The position numbers were made by a program, and so were the translations under genes. Shown here one piece after another: positions 8,651 through 16,456 of a stretch of 64,000 bases of DNA (position 1 is the first letter of the stretch; the number at the start of each line of letters is the position of its first letter). Source of the DNA: CAXXOK01 sp963674895 (lineage in GTDB: Bacteria; Bacillota; Clostridia; Christensenellales; Aristaeellaceae); assembly GCA_963674895.2 (NCBI GenBank), contig CAXXCY010000001.1, positions 372,001 to 436,000 on the forward strand, written 5' to 3'. The notes below the pieces were generated by a model. It searched no databases and had not been told where the DNA came from. It was given only the letters and a program-made list of their open reading frames with translations.

Positions 8651-9864
8651 ACGCTTCCCTCTTTCTTATCGGCGATCAGCTTCATCAGTGTTCGGACGCA
8701 AGCCTCGGCAAAAACACGGTCGTTATGGTGGCAGTCAAGCACGGTCACGGGAATGCGGTCCGGAAGCAACGCTTCGATTTCCTCCAGGAACGCCGCGTTC
8801 GCCTCGGAATCATAGAATATCCGGCCCTCGGCGTTCACGGCTGAGAACCCGCGTTCCGCCGCGAGAAAAGCCACGTTGCCCCTGCTTTGGTCCAGCCGCT
8901 GCGCAATCACCCGCGCGCATTGGCGCATTTCGCCGGAATTGGCGCGCATTTTCACCGAGGACGGGCTGTGCCGGTAGAGCACGCGTTTTCGCTGCGCGTC
9001 GGTCAGCGTATCCTCGCTGCCCAGATTGATCATCTCCAGCGCGCCCGGGGTTACGACGTACGGAACGCCCCGCTCCGCGGCCGTGCGCAGCCGTTGCTCC
9101 CCGACGGCGTATATCCCGCCGCAAACCTCGTCGGTGATCTCGCTTGTGGTCAGGTCCAATACGCCGGCGAAGCGGTCCTGCGCGATCATCTCTTCCATCA
9201 GCTTTCCGCCTGCGTCCCCGCGCGCGTGAAAAACGATCGAATCGTACCCGGCGGCGTCAAGCGCTTCCACACATGCGTCCACACAGGGCGTCGTTACGCC
9301 GAAACCGCTGATCGCGATAGCGGGCCTGACCCACGAATCGGCCGGCGGAACCGTCAGCATGGCGGCTACGATGGCGGCCGCCTGCGCCAGCGCATGACGT
9401 GTGAGGGGATTGAGGCTTTGCAGATCCGCGATCGGATTGATGAGAAGTATATCCCTGCCGTGCAGATACGGCTGAGTATTGCCCGAAGCGATTGTAGAGA
9501 CGATCACCTTGGGAACGCCGAGAGGCAGTACACTCATCGCGGCGGCCGCAAGCGCCGTGCCGCCGGAGCCGCCGAAAGAAACCGCCGCGTCCAGCCTGCC
9601 CGATTGATACTGTTCCAGAGTGACGCGCTTCAGCCCGCGGATGATGAGCGCACTCGCATCGGCGCGTGTTTGCGCACGTTTCGCGGCCTCCAGATCGCCG
9701 CCCAGCACATCGTTTTGCGTGATCTCCGCATCCGGCGGGCTTGGCGACAGGTTGCCGGCGTCGGCAAGCGTCACGCGCATGCCCCGCTTTTCCAATTCCT
9801 TGCGGAAAAACCGGGCCTCGGCAGCCTTCGTATCCATGGTGGCGATCAAGAATACACGGTGCAT
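8647..9864 (-). CDS. UPF0261 family (Tm-1-like ATP-binding domain) protein
   Basis: 405 residues, the usual length. The start MHRVFLIATMDTKAAEARFFRKEL is typical of the Tm-1-like domain, whose plant member Tm-1 binds ATP and blocks tomato mosaic virus replication. Glycine-rich loops (VSFGGSGGTALAAAAMSVLPLGVPKVIVSTIASG; GFGVTTPCVDACVEALDAAGYDSIVFHARGDAGGKLMEEM) agree with this. The cellular role in bacteria is unknown. The ribosome binding site AGGAGG lies inside the last codons of the TRAP permease gene, five bases upstream, and the stop overlaps the next gene by four bases. Confidence 0.85.
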   Translation of the reverse strand: MHRVFLIATMDTKAAEARFFRKELEKRGMRVTLADAGNLSPSPPDAEITQNDVLGGDLEAAKRAQTRADASALIIRGLKRVTLEQYQSGRLDAAVSFGGSGGTALAAAAMSVLPLGVPKVIVSTIASGNTQPYLHGRDILLINPIADLQSLNPLTRHALAQAAAIVAAMLTVPPADSWVRPAIAISGFGVTTPCVDACVEALDAAGYDSIVFHARGDAGGKLMEEMIAQDRFAGVLDLTTSEITDEVCGGIYAVGEQRLRTAAERGVPYVVTPGALEMINLGSEDTLTDAQRKRVLYRHSPSSVKMRANSGEMRQCARVIAQRLDQSRGNVAFLAAERGFSAVNAEGRIFYDSEANAAFLEEIEALLPDRIPVTVLDCHHNDRVFAEACVRTLMKLIADKKEGSV

Positions 9865-9868
9865 CCCT

Positions 9869-11809
9869 CTATGCCTCCTGCAGCGCAGGGCCGGACGGGT
9901 TGTTTCTTTTGAAACGGTACCGGTGCCAGATAATCAACGCAATGGTGAACGCGATACCCATAAAATCCATCACATAGATGGGCATTAAGCAGCAAACCGC
10001 CCCCAGCGCCGCAAGCAGGCGCTCCTGCCACTTCATCTTCTGCATAAAGAAGCCTTCCACCGCTACGATGAACATAAACAGGAAAACCATAACGATGAAC
10101 ACCGACCATATCGTTTCATACCAGGCCCCCTGCAGCAGGATGGACGGACGGTATAAAAACAGGAACGGCAATACGAAACCGCCGATCGCCAAACGCATGG
10201 ATATCAAGCATGTTTTCATGAACTTCGCCTTTGCCAAACCGGACGCGACCAGGCAGCCGATTGCCACCGGCGGCGTTATGGCGGATAATTCCGCATAGTA
10301 GAACACAAAGAAATGCGCCACGATCAACGGCACGCCGAAAACTGTCAGGGCCGGCGCGCCAAGCAGCGCGGCCAGGATATAGGCGGAGCCGCTGGGCATG
10401 CCCATTCCGAAAATCAGGCAGGTGACCGCCACCATCGCAGCCAGGAGAAACATGCTGTTTCCCGCGACAGACAGTGCGAATTGCGATATTTTGGAAGGCA
10501 GGCCGGTCGCGGTCAGAATCTCCACCACGCAGCCCATCGTCGCCATGCAGACCGCAATGCCCGCCACGGTTTTGCCGCCCGTGGCAAAGCCCGCCAGCAT
10601 CTTTTTCACAAAGCTTACCAGCGCCCGTACCGGGCCGCCGCTTTCTTTGCCGATCAGCTCCAGAAGCAATCCCAGGCCGATGAGCGTCAAGATGGCGACA
10701 AAGAGCGCCTTTTGCGGAGAGTAGCTCAAAATCATCAGCACGACCAACACAATCACCGGGACGATAAACATCGATAATTTCCCGAACGCCCTATGAAACT
10801 GAGGCAGCATCTCGGTTTGCACCTTTTCGTCACCCAGCTTCAGCGCCTTGATATACACGCTTAACGCAATGCCCAGATAGTACAGCAGCGCGGGCGCAAC
10901 GCCGACGGCCACGATATAGATATAGGGAATTCCCGTCCACGAAGCGATGATGAACGCGGCCGCGTTCATCACGGGCGGCAGGATCGCGCCGCCGGTGGAG
11001 GCCGTCGCCTCGCAGGCCGCGGCAAACTCCGGCGGGTAGCCGCGCTTCTTCATCAGAGGGATCGATACAGTGCCCGTTAGCGTGATATTCGCCGCCACGC
11101 TCCCCGTAATGGAACCGATCAGTCCGCTGGACAGCACCGCGACCTGCGCACCGCCCGAGCGGATTTTTGTGCTGGCGATCATCGCGACGTTCATGATCGT
11201 GCTGATCGCTCCGAACGCTTCCATCAGACCGCCGAATATGGTAAACAATACGATTGTATTGGCTGAAACCGACGCAAGCATTCCATATACGCCCGTAAAA
11301 TTGGTGGTTACGTAGGTGATCAGGCGCGGCAGGCTCAGCCCCGAATGAAAGAACACGCCCGGCATATAGGGGCCGAAGTAGCCATAAAGAAGCGCAAGCA
11401 GCGCGATGGAGGGGATGACCCAGCCCCATGTAATTTTGGTCGAAAGCAGTATGACGACCAGGAAAACCGCTCCGGAGAATACCTTGTCAAACGGCTGCCT
11501 CCCGATTGCCATCTGAAACCGCGCGGAATTGATGTGGATATAGACGGCAGTCACGATGCTCACCAGCAGCAGAAAGATCATGAGGGCGCTTCGAAATTTG
11601 CTTTTCCCGTTTTTCAGCTTGATCGTCTGCAGGAAAATGATCACAAGCGAAAACGCAATATGGAGGTTGATATGCTGTTCGGCGGAAAAAATAATCATAT
11701 TGGCCGCACACAGATGATAGATACTCATCACAATGGCAACAACCGTAGTGAGACGATCCACCCAGAAGAATGACTTGGTTTCCGCCGTATTCCCTGCAAC
11801 CTCGGTCAT
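9869..11809 (-). CDS. TRAP transporter fused permease (4TM/12TM, TAXI-linked)
   Basis: 646 residues from ATG at 11809, which follows AAAGGTGG; a GTG 15 bases upstream is the alternative start. It joins a DctQ-like four-helix part (about 20-170) to a DctM-like part of about twelve helices (for example SGLIGSITGSVAANITLTGTVSIPLMKKRGYPPEFAAACEATASTGGAILPPVMNAAAF), and ends with extra helices. This fusion is the normal partner of TAXI receptors. It is a sodium-driven secondary importer in the cytoplasmic membrane. The gene is separated from its receptor gene by a stable hairpin. Confidence 0.92.
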   Translation of the reverse strand: MTEVAGNTAETKSFFWVDRLTTVVAIVMSIYHLCAANMIIFSAEQHINLHIAFSLVIIFLQTIKLKNGKSKFRSALMIFLLLVSIVTAVYIHINSARFQMAIGRQPFDKVFSGAVFLVVILLSTKITWGWVIPSIALLALLYGYFGPYMPGVFFHSGLSLPRLITYVTTNFTGVYGMLASVSANTIVLFTIFGGLMEAFGAISTIMNVAMIASTKIRSGGAQVAVLSSGLIGSITGSVAANITLTGTVSIPLMKKRGYPPEFAAACEATASTGGAILPPVMNAAAFIIASWTGIPYIYIVAVGVAPALLYYLGIALSVYIKALKLGDEKVQTEMLPQFHRAFGKLSMFIVPVIVLVVLMILSYSPQKALFVAILTLIGLGLLLELIGKESGGPVRALVSFVKKMLAGFATGGKTVAGIAVCMATMGCVVEILTATGLPSKISQFALSVAGNSMFLLAAMVAVTCLIFGMGMPSGSAYILAALLGAPALTVFGVPLIVAHFFVFYYAELSAITPPVAIGCLVASGLAKAKFMKTCLISMRLAIGGFVLPFLFLYRPSILLQGAWYETIWSVFIVMVFLFMFIVAVEGFFMQKMKWQERLLAALGAVCCLMPIYVMDFMGIAFTIALIIWHRYRFKRNNPSGPALQEA

Positions 11810-11837
11810 TGAGAATACTTCCACCTTTCATAATGTT

Positions 11838-11865
11838 GCGAGCGCTTCGCCATCGAAGCGCTCGC
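11838..11865 (-). promoter_or_regulatory. Intercistronic hairpin between TAXI receptor and TRAP permease genes
   Basis: GCGAGCGCTTCG, loop CCAT, CGAAGCGCTCGC: a perfect 12-base-pair stem with no T-run after it on the minus strand. A smaller stem AACGCT/AGCGTT (near 11879-11892) lies on the receptor side. It is more likely an RNA-processing or stability element, or a partial attenuator, than a full terminator, because the permease gene has no visible promoter of its own. Confidence 0.65.
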
Positions 11866-11900
11866 ATAGCCGTTGTTCAACGCTTCAGCGTTTCGTGTTT

Positions 11901-12887
11901 CTATTCTCCGTAAACGGTGAAACGGTCTTCCCAGAGACCCGCCTCTTTTAGGGCTTTGGCTGCGCCGGGATGGAACGGGACGCTCTCCACGCATACGGAT
12001 ACGGCGACGTCCAGGAATTTGTCAAAATATGTGGAGATGGTTTGCAGATCACCCAGGTGGTCCAGCGTGCATTTGGTGTATGTGTACACGTCTTCTTCGC
12101 TGAGCTCGGCATTGAAAATGACTACGCCGGAGTTGGAAGCGGCAAGATAGGCTTCGCCTTCGGGAATGGTAGCGCACTGCTCGCTGGTGACGGTGGCGGA
12201 ACCTACGCCGTCGTTCATGGCTTTGACTTCGGCCGCGATTTCCGGGCTCATGTTCAGCACGCGGATGGGCTTGGTGGCTTCAATTTCGATGATGCCGGAA
12301 ATGGGGGTCCCGTTGGCATACACGCCGACAAACGCGTCCACACGGCCGTCCTTCAGCGCCGTGAAGCCTTCCGACCAGGTAAAGTAATCGATGGTGCAAT
12401 TCCCCGTGAGGCCGTAGGCGTCAAACACGAGGTTGACCGCCGCCGTCGAGCTGCTGGCAGCCGGCGGGAAGCCGATATGCTTGCCTGCCAGATCCTCGTA
12501 GGTCTGAATATCGGACCCGTCCATGACGATGATCGGGAGCGCCCAGGTCACAAATCCGAAGCCCTGCAGCATGTTTTCTACGGGAATGGCTTCTTCGAAG
12601 GGCGGCGCGCCGTTTGTGGCGTTCACAAGGTCGATGGTGCCGGAATACCCGCCCTGTACGTCGCCGGATTCGATCAGGTAGATGATTTCCGCGCCGCCCG
12701 AAGTCGTAACGGTGGCCGTGCGCAGGTCGGTGTACTTATTAACCACCGAGGAAAGGGCCTCCAGCACCACATTGTCGGTGCCCCCAACAGAACCGGTACC
12801 AAAACTGATAATACCTTCGGCAAAGCTGCTGGAAGCAATCATGAGAGAGAAAACGAGACAGATGACAACGATAATAGATTTTTTCAT
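11901..12887 (-). CDS. TAXI-family TRAP transporter solute receptor
   Basis: 328 residues with signal peptide MKKSIIVVICLVFSLMIASSSFA and the TAXI opening EGIISFGTGSVGGTDNVVLEALSSVVNKY. Later parts (TSGGAEIIYLIESGDVQGGYSGTIDLVNATNGAPPFEE; DLAGKHIGFPPAASSSTAAVNLVFDAYGL) fit the fold. AAGGAGG sits at the right distance before the ATG. It captures a small organic anion outside the membrane for the fused permease. Family substrates include glutamate and 2-oxoglutarate, but most are undefined. It is the first gene of the operon downstream of a promoter with an embedded palindrome, so the GntR protein encoded just upstream is the likely controller. Confidence 0.88.
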   Translation of the reverse strand: MKKSIIVVICLVFSLMIASSSFAEGIISFGTGSVGGTDNVVLEALSSVVNKYTDLRTATVTTSGGAEIIYLIESGDVQGGYSGTIDLVNATNGAPPFEEAIPVENMLQGFGFVTWALPIIVMDGSDIQTYEDLAGKHIGFPPAASSSTAAVNLVFDAYGLTGNCTIDYFTWSEGFTALKDGRVDAFVGVYANGTPISGIIEIEATKPIRVLNMSPEIAAEVKAMNDGVGSATVTSEQCATIPEGEAYLAASNSGVVIFNAELSEEDVYTYTKCTLDHLGDLQTISTYFDKFLDVAVSVCVESVPFHPGAAKALKEAGLWEDRFTVYGE

Positions 12888-12919
12888 TGGATAACCTCCT
12901 TTTTTAGTTGAACGACTGC

Positions 12920-12958
12920 CTGTATGGTGAGCTTACCATACAGTTTGTCGGAAGTCAA
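12920..12958 (-). promoter_or_regulatory. Promoter and palindromic operator of the TAXI-TRAP operon
   Basis: On the minus strand TTGACT (12953-12958), 17 bases, then TAAGCT (12930-12935) form a weak-to-fair promoter. A 24-base palindrome with one mismatched pair (arms CTGTATGGT and ACCATACAG, 12920-12943) covers the -10 region. A second possible -10, TATAAT (12966-12971), lies just upstream. A T-G-G-T...A-C-C-A core is typical of GntR/FCD operators, so repression by the regulator at 13110-13811 with release by a metabolite is a reasonable inference. Confidence 0.6.
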
Positions 12959-13050
12959 TACTATTATTATAATTGTATTCTATTATTTATTCGTGTCGAC
13001 CGCTTCACCATATTCTATACATCGTTCTCGGGGCAATCTCCTCCCGCTTG

Positions 13051-13093
13051 TTTAAATAAAAAAATTATGCCTGCGGCCGATATGCGCGCAGGC
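13051..13093 (-). terminator. Rho-independent terminator after the GntR regulator gene
   Basis: On the minus strand GCCTGCG, an 11-base loop and CGCAGGC are followed by ATAATTTTTTTATTT. It lies directly after the regulator stop and before the operon promoter, so the regulator is transcribed separately. Confidence 0.75.
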
Positions 13094-13109
13094 TTATGAT
13101 GCAGCCCTC

Positions 13110-13811
13110 CTATTCTTCCGCCGTTTGGCCGCCCGAAGGGATCGGAGCAAAAAGGGAGCGAATGTTATGAATGACGGCGGGATCGGTATCCAAATGATGA
13201 AAATGATGTTCATGCGTCGCCAGCAAAGAGATCAGCTTTTTTTCATCCCTGGCGTATAGTGCATGGATCATCTCCTTGTGCTGCCTGTACTGTTCGCCCT
13301 CCGTTTCCACGTTGTCATAATGGCGCGCCTGCACGAATTCCAGCTTCAAGTATAGGCGCCTCTGTATTTCGTAGAGCTCAACATTTTTTCCGATACGGCT
13401 TAATTCCAGGTGAAAAGCACAGTTCATTTTGATCCGCGCCGCCATATCTCCCGCCTTGGTGGCGGTCAGGCAAAGGTCGTTGTATTTTTCCATCATGGAA
13501 TAGTCGTAGTTGCTGCCGTAAAGAATCGCAAGGTGAACCGCAACCGTATCCAGCGCAAGCCGTACGACCCCCACTTCCTGCAGCCATTCATCGGGGAACA
13601 CGGCCACCTCCGCGAACCGGTTCGGGTAAAGCGTAACGATTCCATCGTTCGCCAGCTGTTTGATTGCCTCCCGAATCGGCGTTCGGCTGAAACCGAACCG
13701 GTCGGCAAGTTTCGCTTCGGGAATCCGATCCCCCGGTTTCAACTGCTGAGAAAGTATCATGTCTTTCAGGTGTTCGTAAACCTGGTTGCTCATACCGCTT
13801 CCCGCTTCCAT
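13110..13811 (-). CDS. GntR-family (FCD-type) transcriptional regulator
   Basis: 233 residues from the ATG at 13811 that follows GAGGAGG; the frame extends to 13892 but has no site there. The N-terminal winged helix (NQVYEHLKDMILSQQLKPGDRIPEAKLADRFGFSRTPIREAIKQLANDGIVTLYPNR, about 9-65) is a clear GntR domain. The helical C-terminal half carries the FCD pattern with metal-type histidines (HLELSR; HKEMIHAL; HEHHFHHLD). It is predicted to sense a small organic acid and to control the adjacent TRAP operon through the palindrome at 12920-12943. The His-rich stretch HEHHFHHLD is denser in His than usual and could be a metal site. Confidence 0.88.
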   Translation of the reverse strand: MEAGSGMSNQVYEHLKDMILSQQLKPGDRIPEAKLADRFGFSRTPIREAIKQLANDGIVTLYPNRFAEVAVFPDEWLQEVGVVRLALDTVAVHLAILYGSNYDYSMMEKYNDLCLTATKAGDMAARIKMNCAFHLELSRIGKNVELYEIQRRLYLKLEFVQARHYDNVETEGEQYRQHKEMIHALYARDEKKLISLLATHEHHFHHLDTDPAVIHNIRSLFAPIPSGGQTAEE

Positions 13812-14530
13812 AGATCGGCCATCCTCCTCTATTGTCCGTTCATGCGCCGCGATCGATAGCGGCAGCTGCGGACCGGCTCCAACAAAAAACAAAATCTGAA
13901 TTTAGTATACCATTTCTCCAATTAGCAGGCAAGAAGAACATTTCGGTATAGAAAGGCAATCCCGGATTCTATCACCGGAAGAAAACACTCATCCAAACAA
14001 TATGCGTCATGCATTTCGTTGTCAGAAACTGACATATCATCCGATAATCATGACTATGCGCTTCACCACACGCTCATGCAGAAAGCTTACTGCGCCGATT
14101 TCCAGAAAAAGAAAATGATGAAGAACACCGCACATATACTGCAATATTACATTGAAGGCAATCACCAGTCATTATCCATCTCGATGAGTTTGATGCGGTG
14201 CAAGCCGAGCATGAACACAGAAAAGAGCTTAGAATGTCTGGTCACTGTGTCGGCTCATTGCTGAAAAATCATCTGCAGAGAACGCGGCAGTCTATACGGA
14301 CACAAGGTTTTAGGAGGTTGTCAGAACGACAAAAGATACCGCAGGGTATCTACCGCTGCACAACAAATGCAATGACAATATAAAACTCAACACAGTACCC
14401 AGCCGAGGAACCTATCAGTCAGTAATGGAGCAGGCGAAGATCACACTTGAAAGATTATTCCTCAAAAATCCTCAAATTCGTCATTTCCCGTGGCTATAGA
14501 GTGAGGACTATTTTTTGGAGGTCACGGGGC
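13812..14530. other. Gene-poor stretch left of the recombinase cluster
   Basis: About 720 bases with no gene I recognise. It contains the second copy of a 13-base repeat (13940-13952). A short open frame at about 14157-14383 (HLDEFDAVQAEHEHRKELRM..., possible GTG start at 14198) has protein-like composition but no recognisable domain and no convincing ribosome binding site. It may be decayed mobile-element DNA, or the left edge of the element carrying the recombinases. The base composition shifts to lower GC here. Confidence 0.4.
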
Positions 14531-14938
14531 ATGTACGAAATTCAGCAACAACAGATTCGCAAGTTACGGCATGAGGGATACGGTTATACAAGAATTGCGA
14601 AGAGTCTCAACCTATCAGTCAATACTGTCAAATCCTATTGCAGGCGCCATAAACTCGGTGGAAATAAAGTCCTGCTCTCTCATTCTGTTGAGGTCGATTG
14701 CAGGAACTGCCAAAAGTCAATATCACAACTCCCCGGACGTAAGAAGCGTGTGTTCTGCTCAGACACATGCCGTATAAACTGGTGGAATTCACATCCTGAG
14801 ATGGTCAAGCGAAAAGCCCTCTACTCCTATACCTGTGCCTGCTGCGGCAAATCCTTTGTGAGTTATGGAAACCGCAATCGGAAATACTGTTCTCATACCT
14901 GTTATGTATCCGCCCGTTTTAGGAGACAACAGCTATGA
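14531..14938 (+). CDS. Small HTH plus zinc-knuckle protein of a recombinase cluster
   Basis: 135 residues from the ATG after GGAGGTCACGGGGC. Residues about 8-45 (IRKLRHEGYGYTRIAKSLNLSVNTVKSYCRRH) are a sigma-70 region-4-like helix-turn-helix. Two Cys4 units follow: CRNC...FCSDTC and CACC...YCSHTC. Proteins of this build sit directly before SHOCT and serine recombinase genes in many clostridial integrative elements and are often labelled sigma-factor-like. A role in regulating or assisting recombination is inferred from position. The stop overlaps the next start (ATGA). Confidence 0.75.
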   Translation: MYEIQQQQIRKLRHEGYGYTRIAKSLNLSVNTVKSYCRRHKLGGNKVLLSHSVEVDCRNCQKSISQLPGRKKRVFCSDTCRINWWNSHPEMVKRKALYSYTCACCGKSFVSYGNRNRKYCSHTCYVSARFRRQQL

Positions 14939-15105
14939 CAGAAGATCAGTTCAGACAGGAGATGCTCTATCAGGCAACTCTTGCTATTGCGCGTACCATG
15001 CTTCGCTCCGAATTAATCACTTCAGCAGAATTTGGCAAACTAGATAAAGTGATGAAATTAAAATATACACCGGTATTGGGGGGCCTGAAGCCCTGTAACC
15101 CTTGA
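14935..15105 (+). CDS. SHOCT-domain small protein
   Basis: 56 residues, MTEDQFRQEMLYQATLAIARTMLRSELITSAEFGKLDKVMKLKYTPVLGGLKPCNP read with gaps here only in length: the core QATLAIARTMLRSELIT and SAEFGKLDKVMKLKY is the short C-terminal helical hairpin called SHOCT. AGGAGA precedes the ATG, which overlaps the stop of the HTH protein. It is typical between the HTH gene and serine recombinases in clostridial elements. Its biochemical role is unknown. Confidence 0.75.
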   Translation: MTEDQFRQEMLYQATLAIARTMLRSELITSAEFGKLDKVMKLKYTPVLGGLKPCNP

Positions 15106-15154
15106 CTTTACGCGGATTTCGAGTGATGTATGGTGCCGGGAAAGGAGAGATTGC

Positions 15155-16456
15155 ATGCCAAAAATACACAGAATAGATCCACAAATACCACGCCTGCCCA
15201 GCATGAAACATGTTGCCGCTTATGCCCGTGTTTCCAGCGATAAGGATGCCAGCCTGCATTCACTCTCCGCTCAGGTCAGTCATTACAGCACATATATCCA
15301 GCAGCATCGGGGCTGGGAATATGCCGGCGTCTATGCCGACAACGCTGTCACAGGCACCAAGGATAACAGGGCTGAATTCCAAAGGCTCCTGCAGGACTGC
15401 CGGGATGGGCATATCGATATTATCCTCACGAAGTCCATCTCCCGCTTTGCCCGAAACACTGTCGATCTGCTGAAAACAGTTCGCGAACTGCGGGATCTGC
15501 AGGTAGAGGTTTACTTCGAACGGGAAAACATCCGCTCGATGAGCGGGGACGGCGAATTGATGCTGACCATTCTTGCTTCCTTTGCGCAGGAAGAGAGCCG
15601 ATCGGTATCAGAAAACTGTAAATGGCGAATTCACAAACGCTTTGCCAGCGGAGAACTCGTAAATTTACGCTTCCTTTACGGGTATTGCATCGAAAAAGGC
15701 CGAATTGAGATAAGCCCAGATCAAGCAGCCATCGTCCGTATGATCTTCAGGGATTACATCGGCGGCATGGGCAGCGGCAGGATCGCAAAGAAACTGCGGG
15801 AACTAGGCATTCCCGCCATGCAAGGCAGGGAATGGCGCAGTGAGCGAGTTTTGGAAATCATCAAGAATGAAAAATATACCGGGAATGCCCTGCTGCAAAA
15901 ACGGTTCGTTGCCAATCACCTGACGAAGCAGGAGATTCCCAATACCGGTCAGCTCAGGAAGTACTTCGCAGAAGATACACATCCCGCAATCATTGATGCC
16001 GAAACCTATGAATGGGCCAATAATATCAGGGAACAACGCCGATTAGCATATCGGATCGATCATAAGGAACAAAAGCAATACCCATTCACTGGAATCATCC
16101 GTTGCGGGTTATGCGGGAAGAACTATCACCGCCGCTCTACGGGCGGCTATCAATCCTGGATCTGCCCCACCTATCAGAAGGAAGGCAAGACATTCTGCCC
16201 ATCAAAGCGGATTCCAGAAGCAATACTCATGACAACTACCGCTGAGGTTCTCCATATTAAAATGTTCGACGAGCACATTTTCGCAGATAAGGTTGCTGAA
16301 ATCTTAGTGCAAAGTGCAAATACCCTCACCTTCGTTTTTAATGATGGACATAACGTCCAAAAGGTTTGGTCTGATCGGTCCCGTTCTGTCAGTTGGACGG
16401 CCGACATGCGTGAATTTGCCCGGCAACGAACGATAGAAAGGAATCGCAATGAGTAA
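15155..16456 (+). CDS. Large serine recombinase, first of a tandem pair
   Basis: 433 residues, start after GGAAAGGAGAGATTGC. The N-terminal resolvase domain shows the catalytic YARVSSDKD (Ser near 28), LTKSISRFARNTVDLL and the SAQVSHYSTYI segment. A recombinase domain (ISPDQAAIVRMIFRDYIGGMGSGRIAKKLRELGIP) and a zinc ribbon (CGLCGKNYHRR...CPTYQ...FCPS) follow. The C-terminus is shorter than in the second copy and lacks a long coiled coil. Such enzymes insert and excise elements between att sites. It overlaps the second recombinase by eight bases, so both are co-translated. Confidence 0.92.
   Translation: MPKIHRIDPQIPRLPSMKHVAAYARVSSDKDASLHSLSAQVSHYSTYIQQHRGWEYAGVYADNAVTGTKDNRAEFQRLLQDCRDGHIDIILTKSISRFARNTVDLLKTVRELRDLQVEVYFERENIRSMSGDGELMLTILASFAQEESRSVSENCKWRIHKRFASGELVNLRFLYGYCIEKGRIEISPDQAAIVRMIFRDYIGGMGSGRIAKKLRELGIPAMQGREWRSERVLEIIKNEKYTGNALLQKRFVANHLTKQEIPNTGQLRKYFAEDTHPAIIDAETYEWANNIREQRRLAYRIDHKEQKQYPFTGIIRCGLCGKNYHRRSTGGYQSWICPTYQKEGKTFCPSKRIPEAILMTTTAEVLHIKMFDEHIFADKVAEILVQSANTLTFVFNDGHNVQKVWSDRSRSVSWTADMREFARQRTIERNRNE

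Noticed and set aside
14019..14264. An 81-residue open frame left of the recombinase cluster.
   Set aside because: No ribosome binding site, low-complexity tail (SLSISMSLMRCKPSM), and overlapping competing frames.
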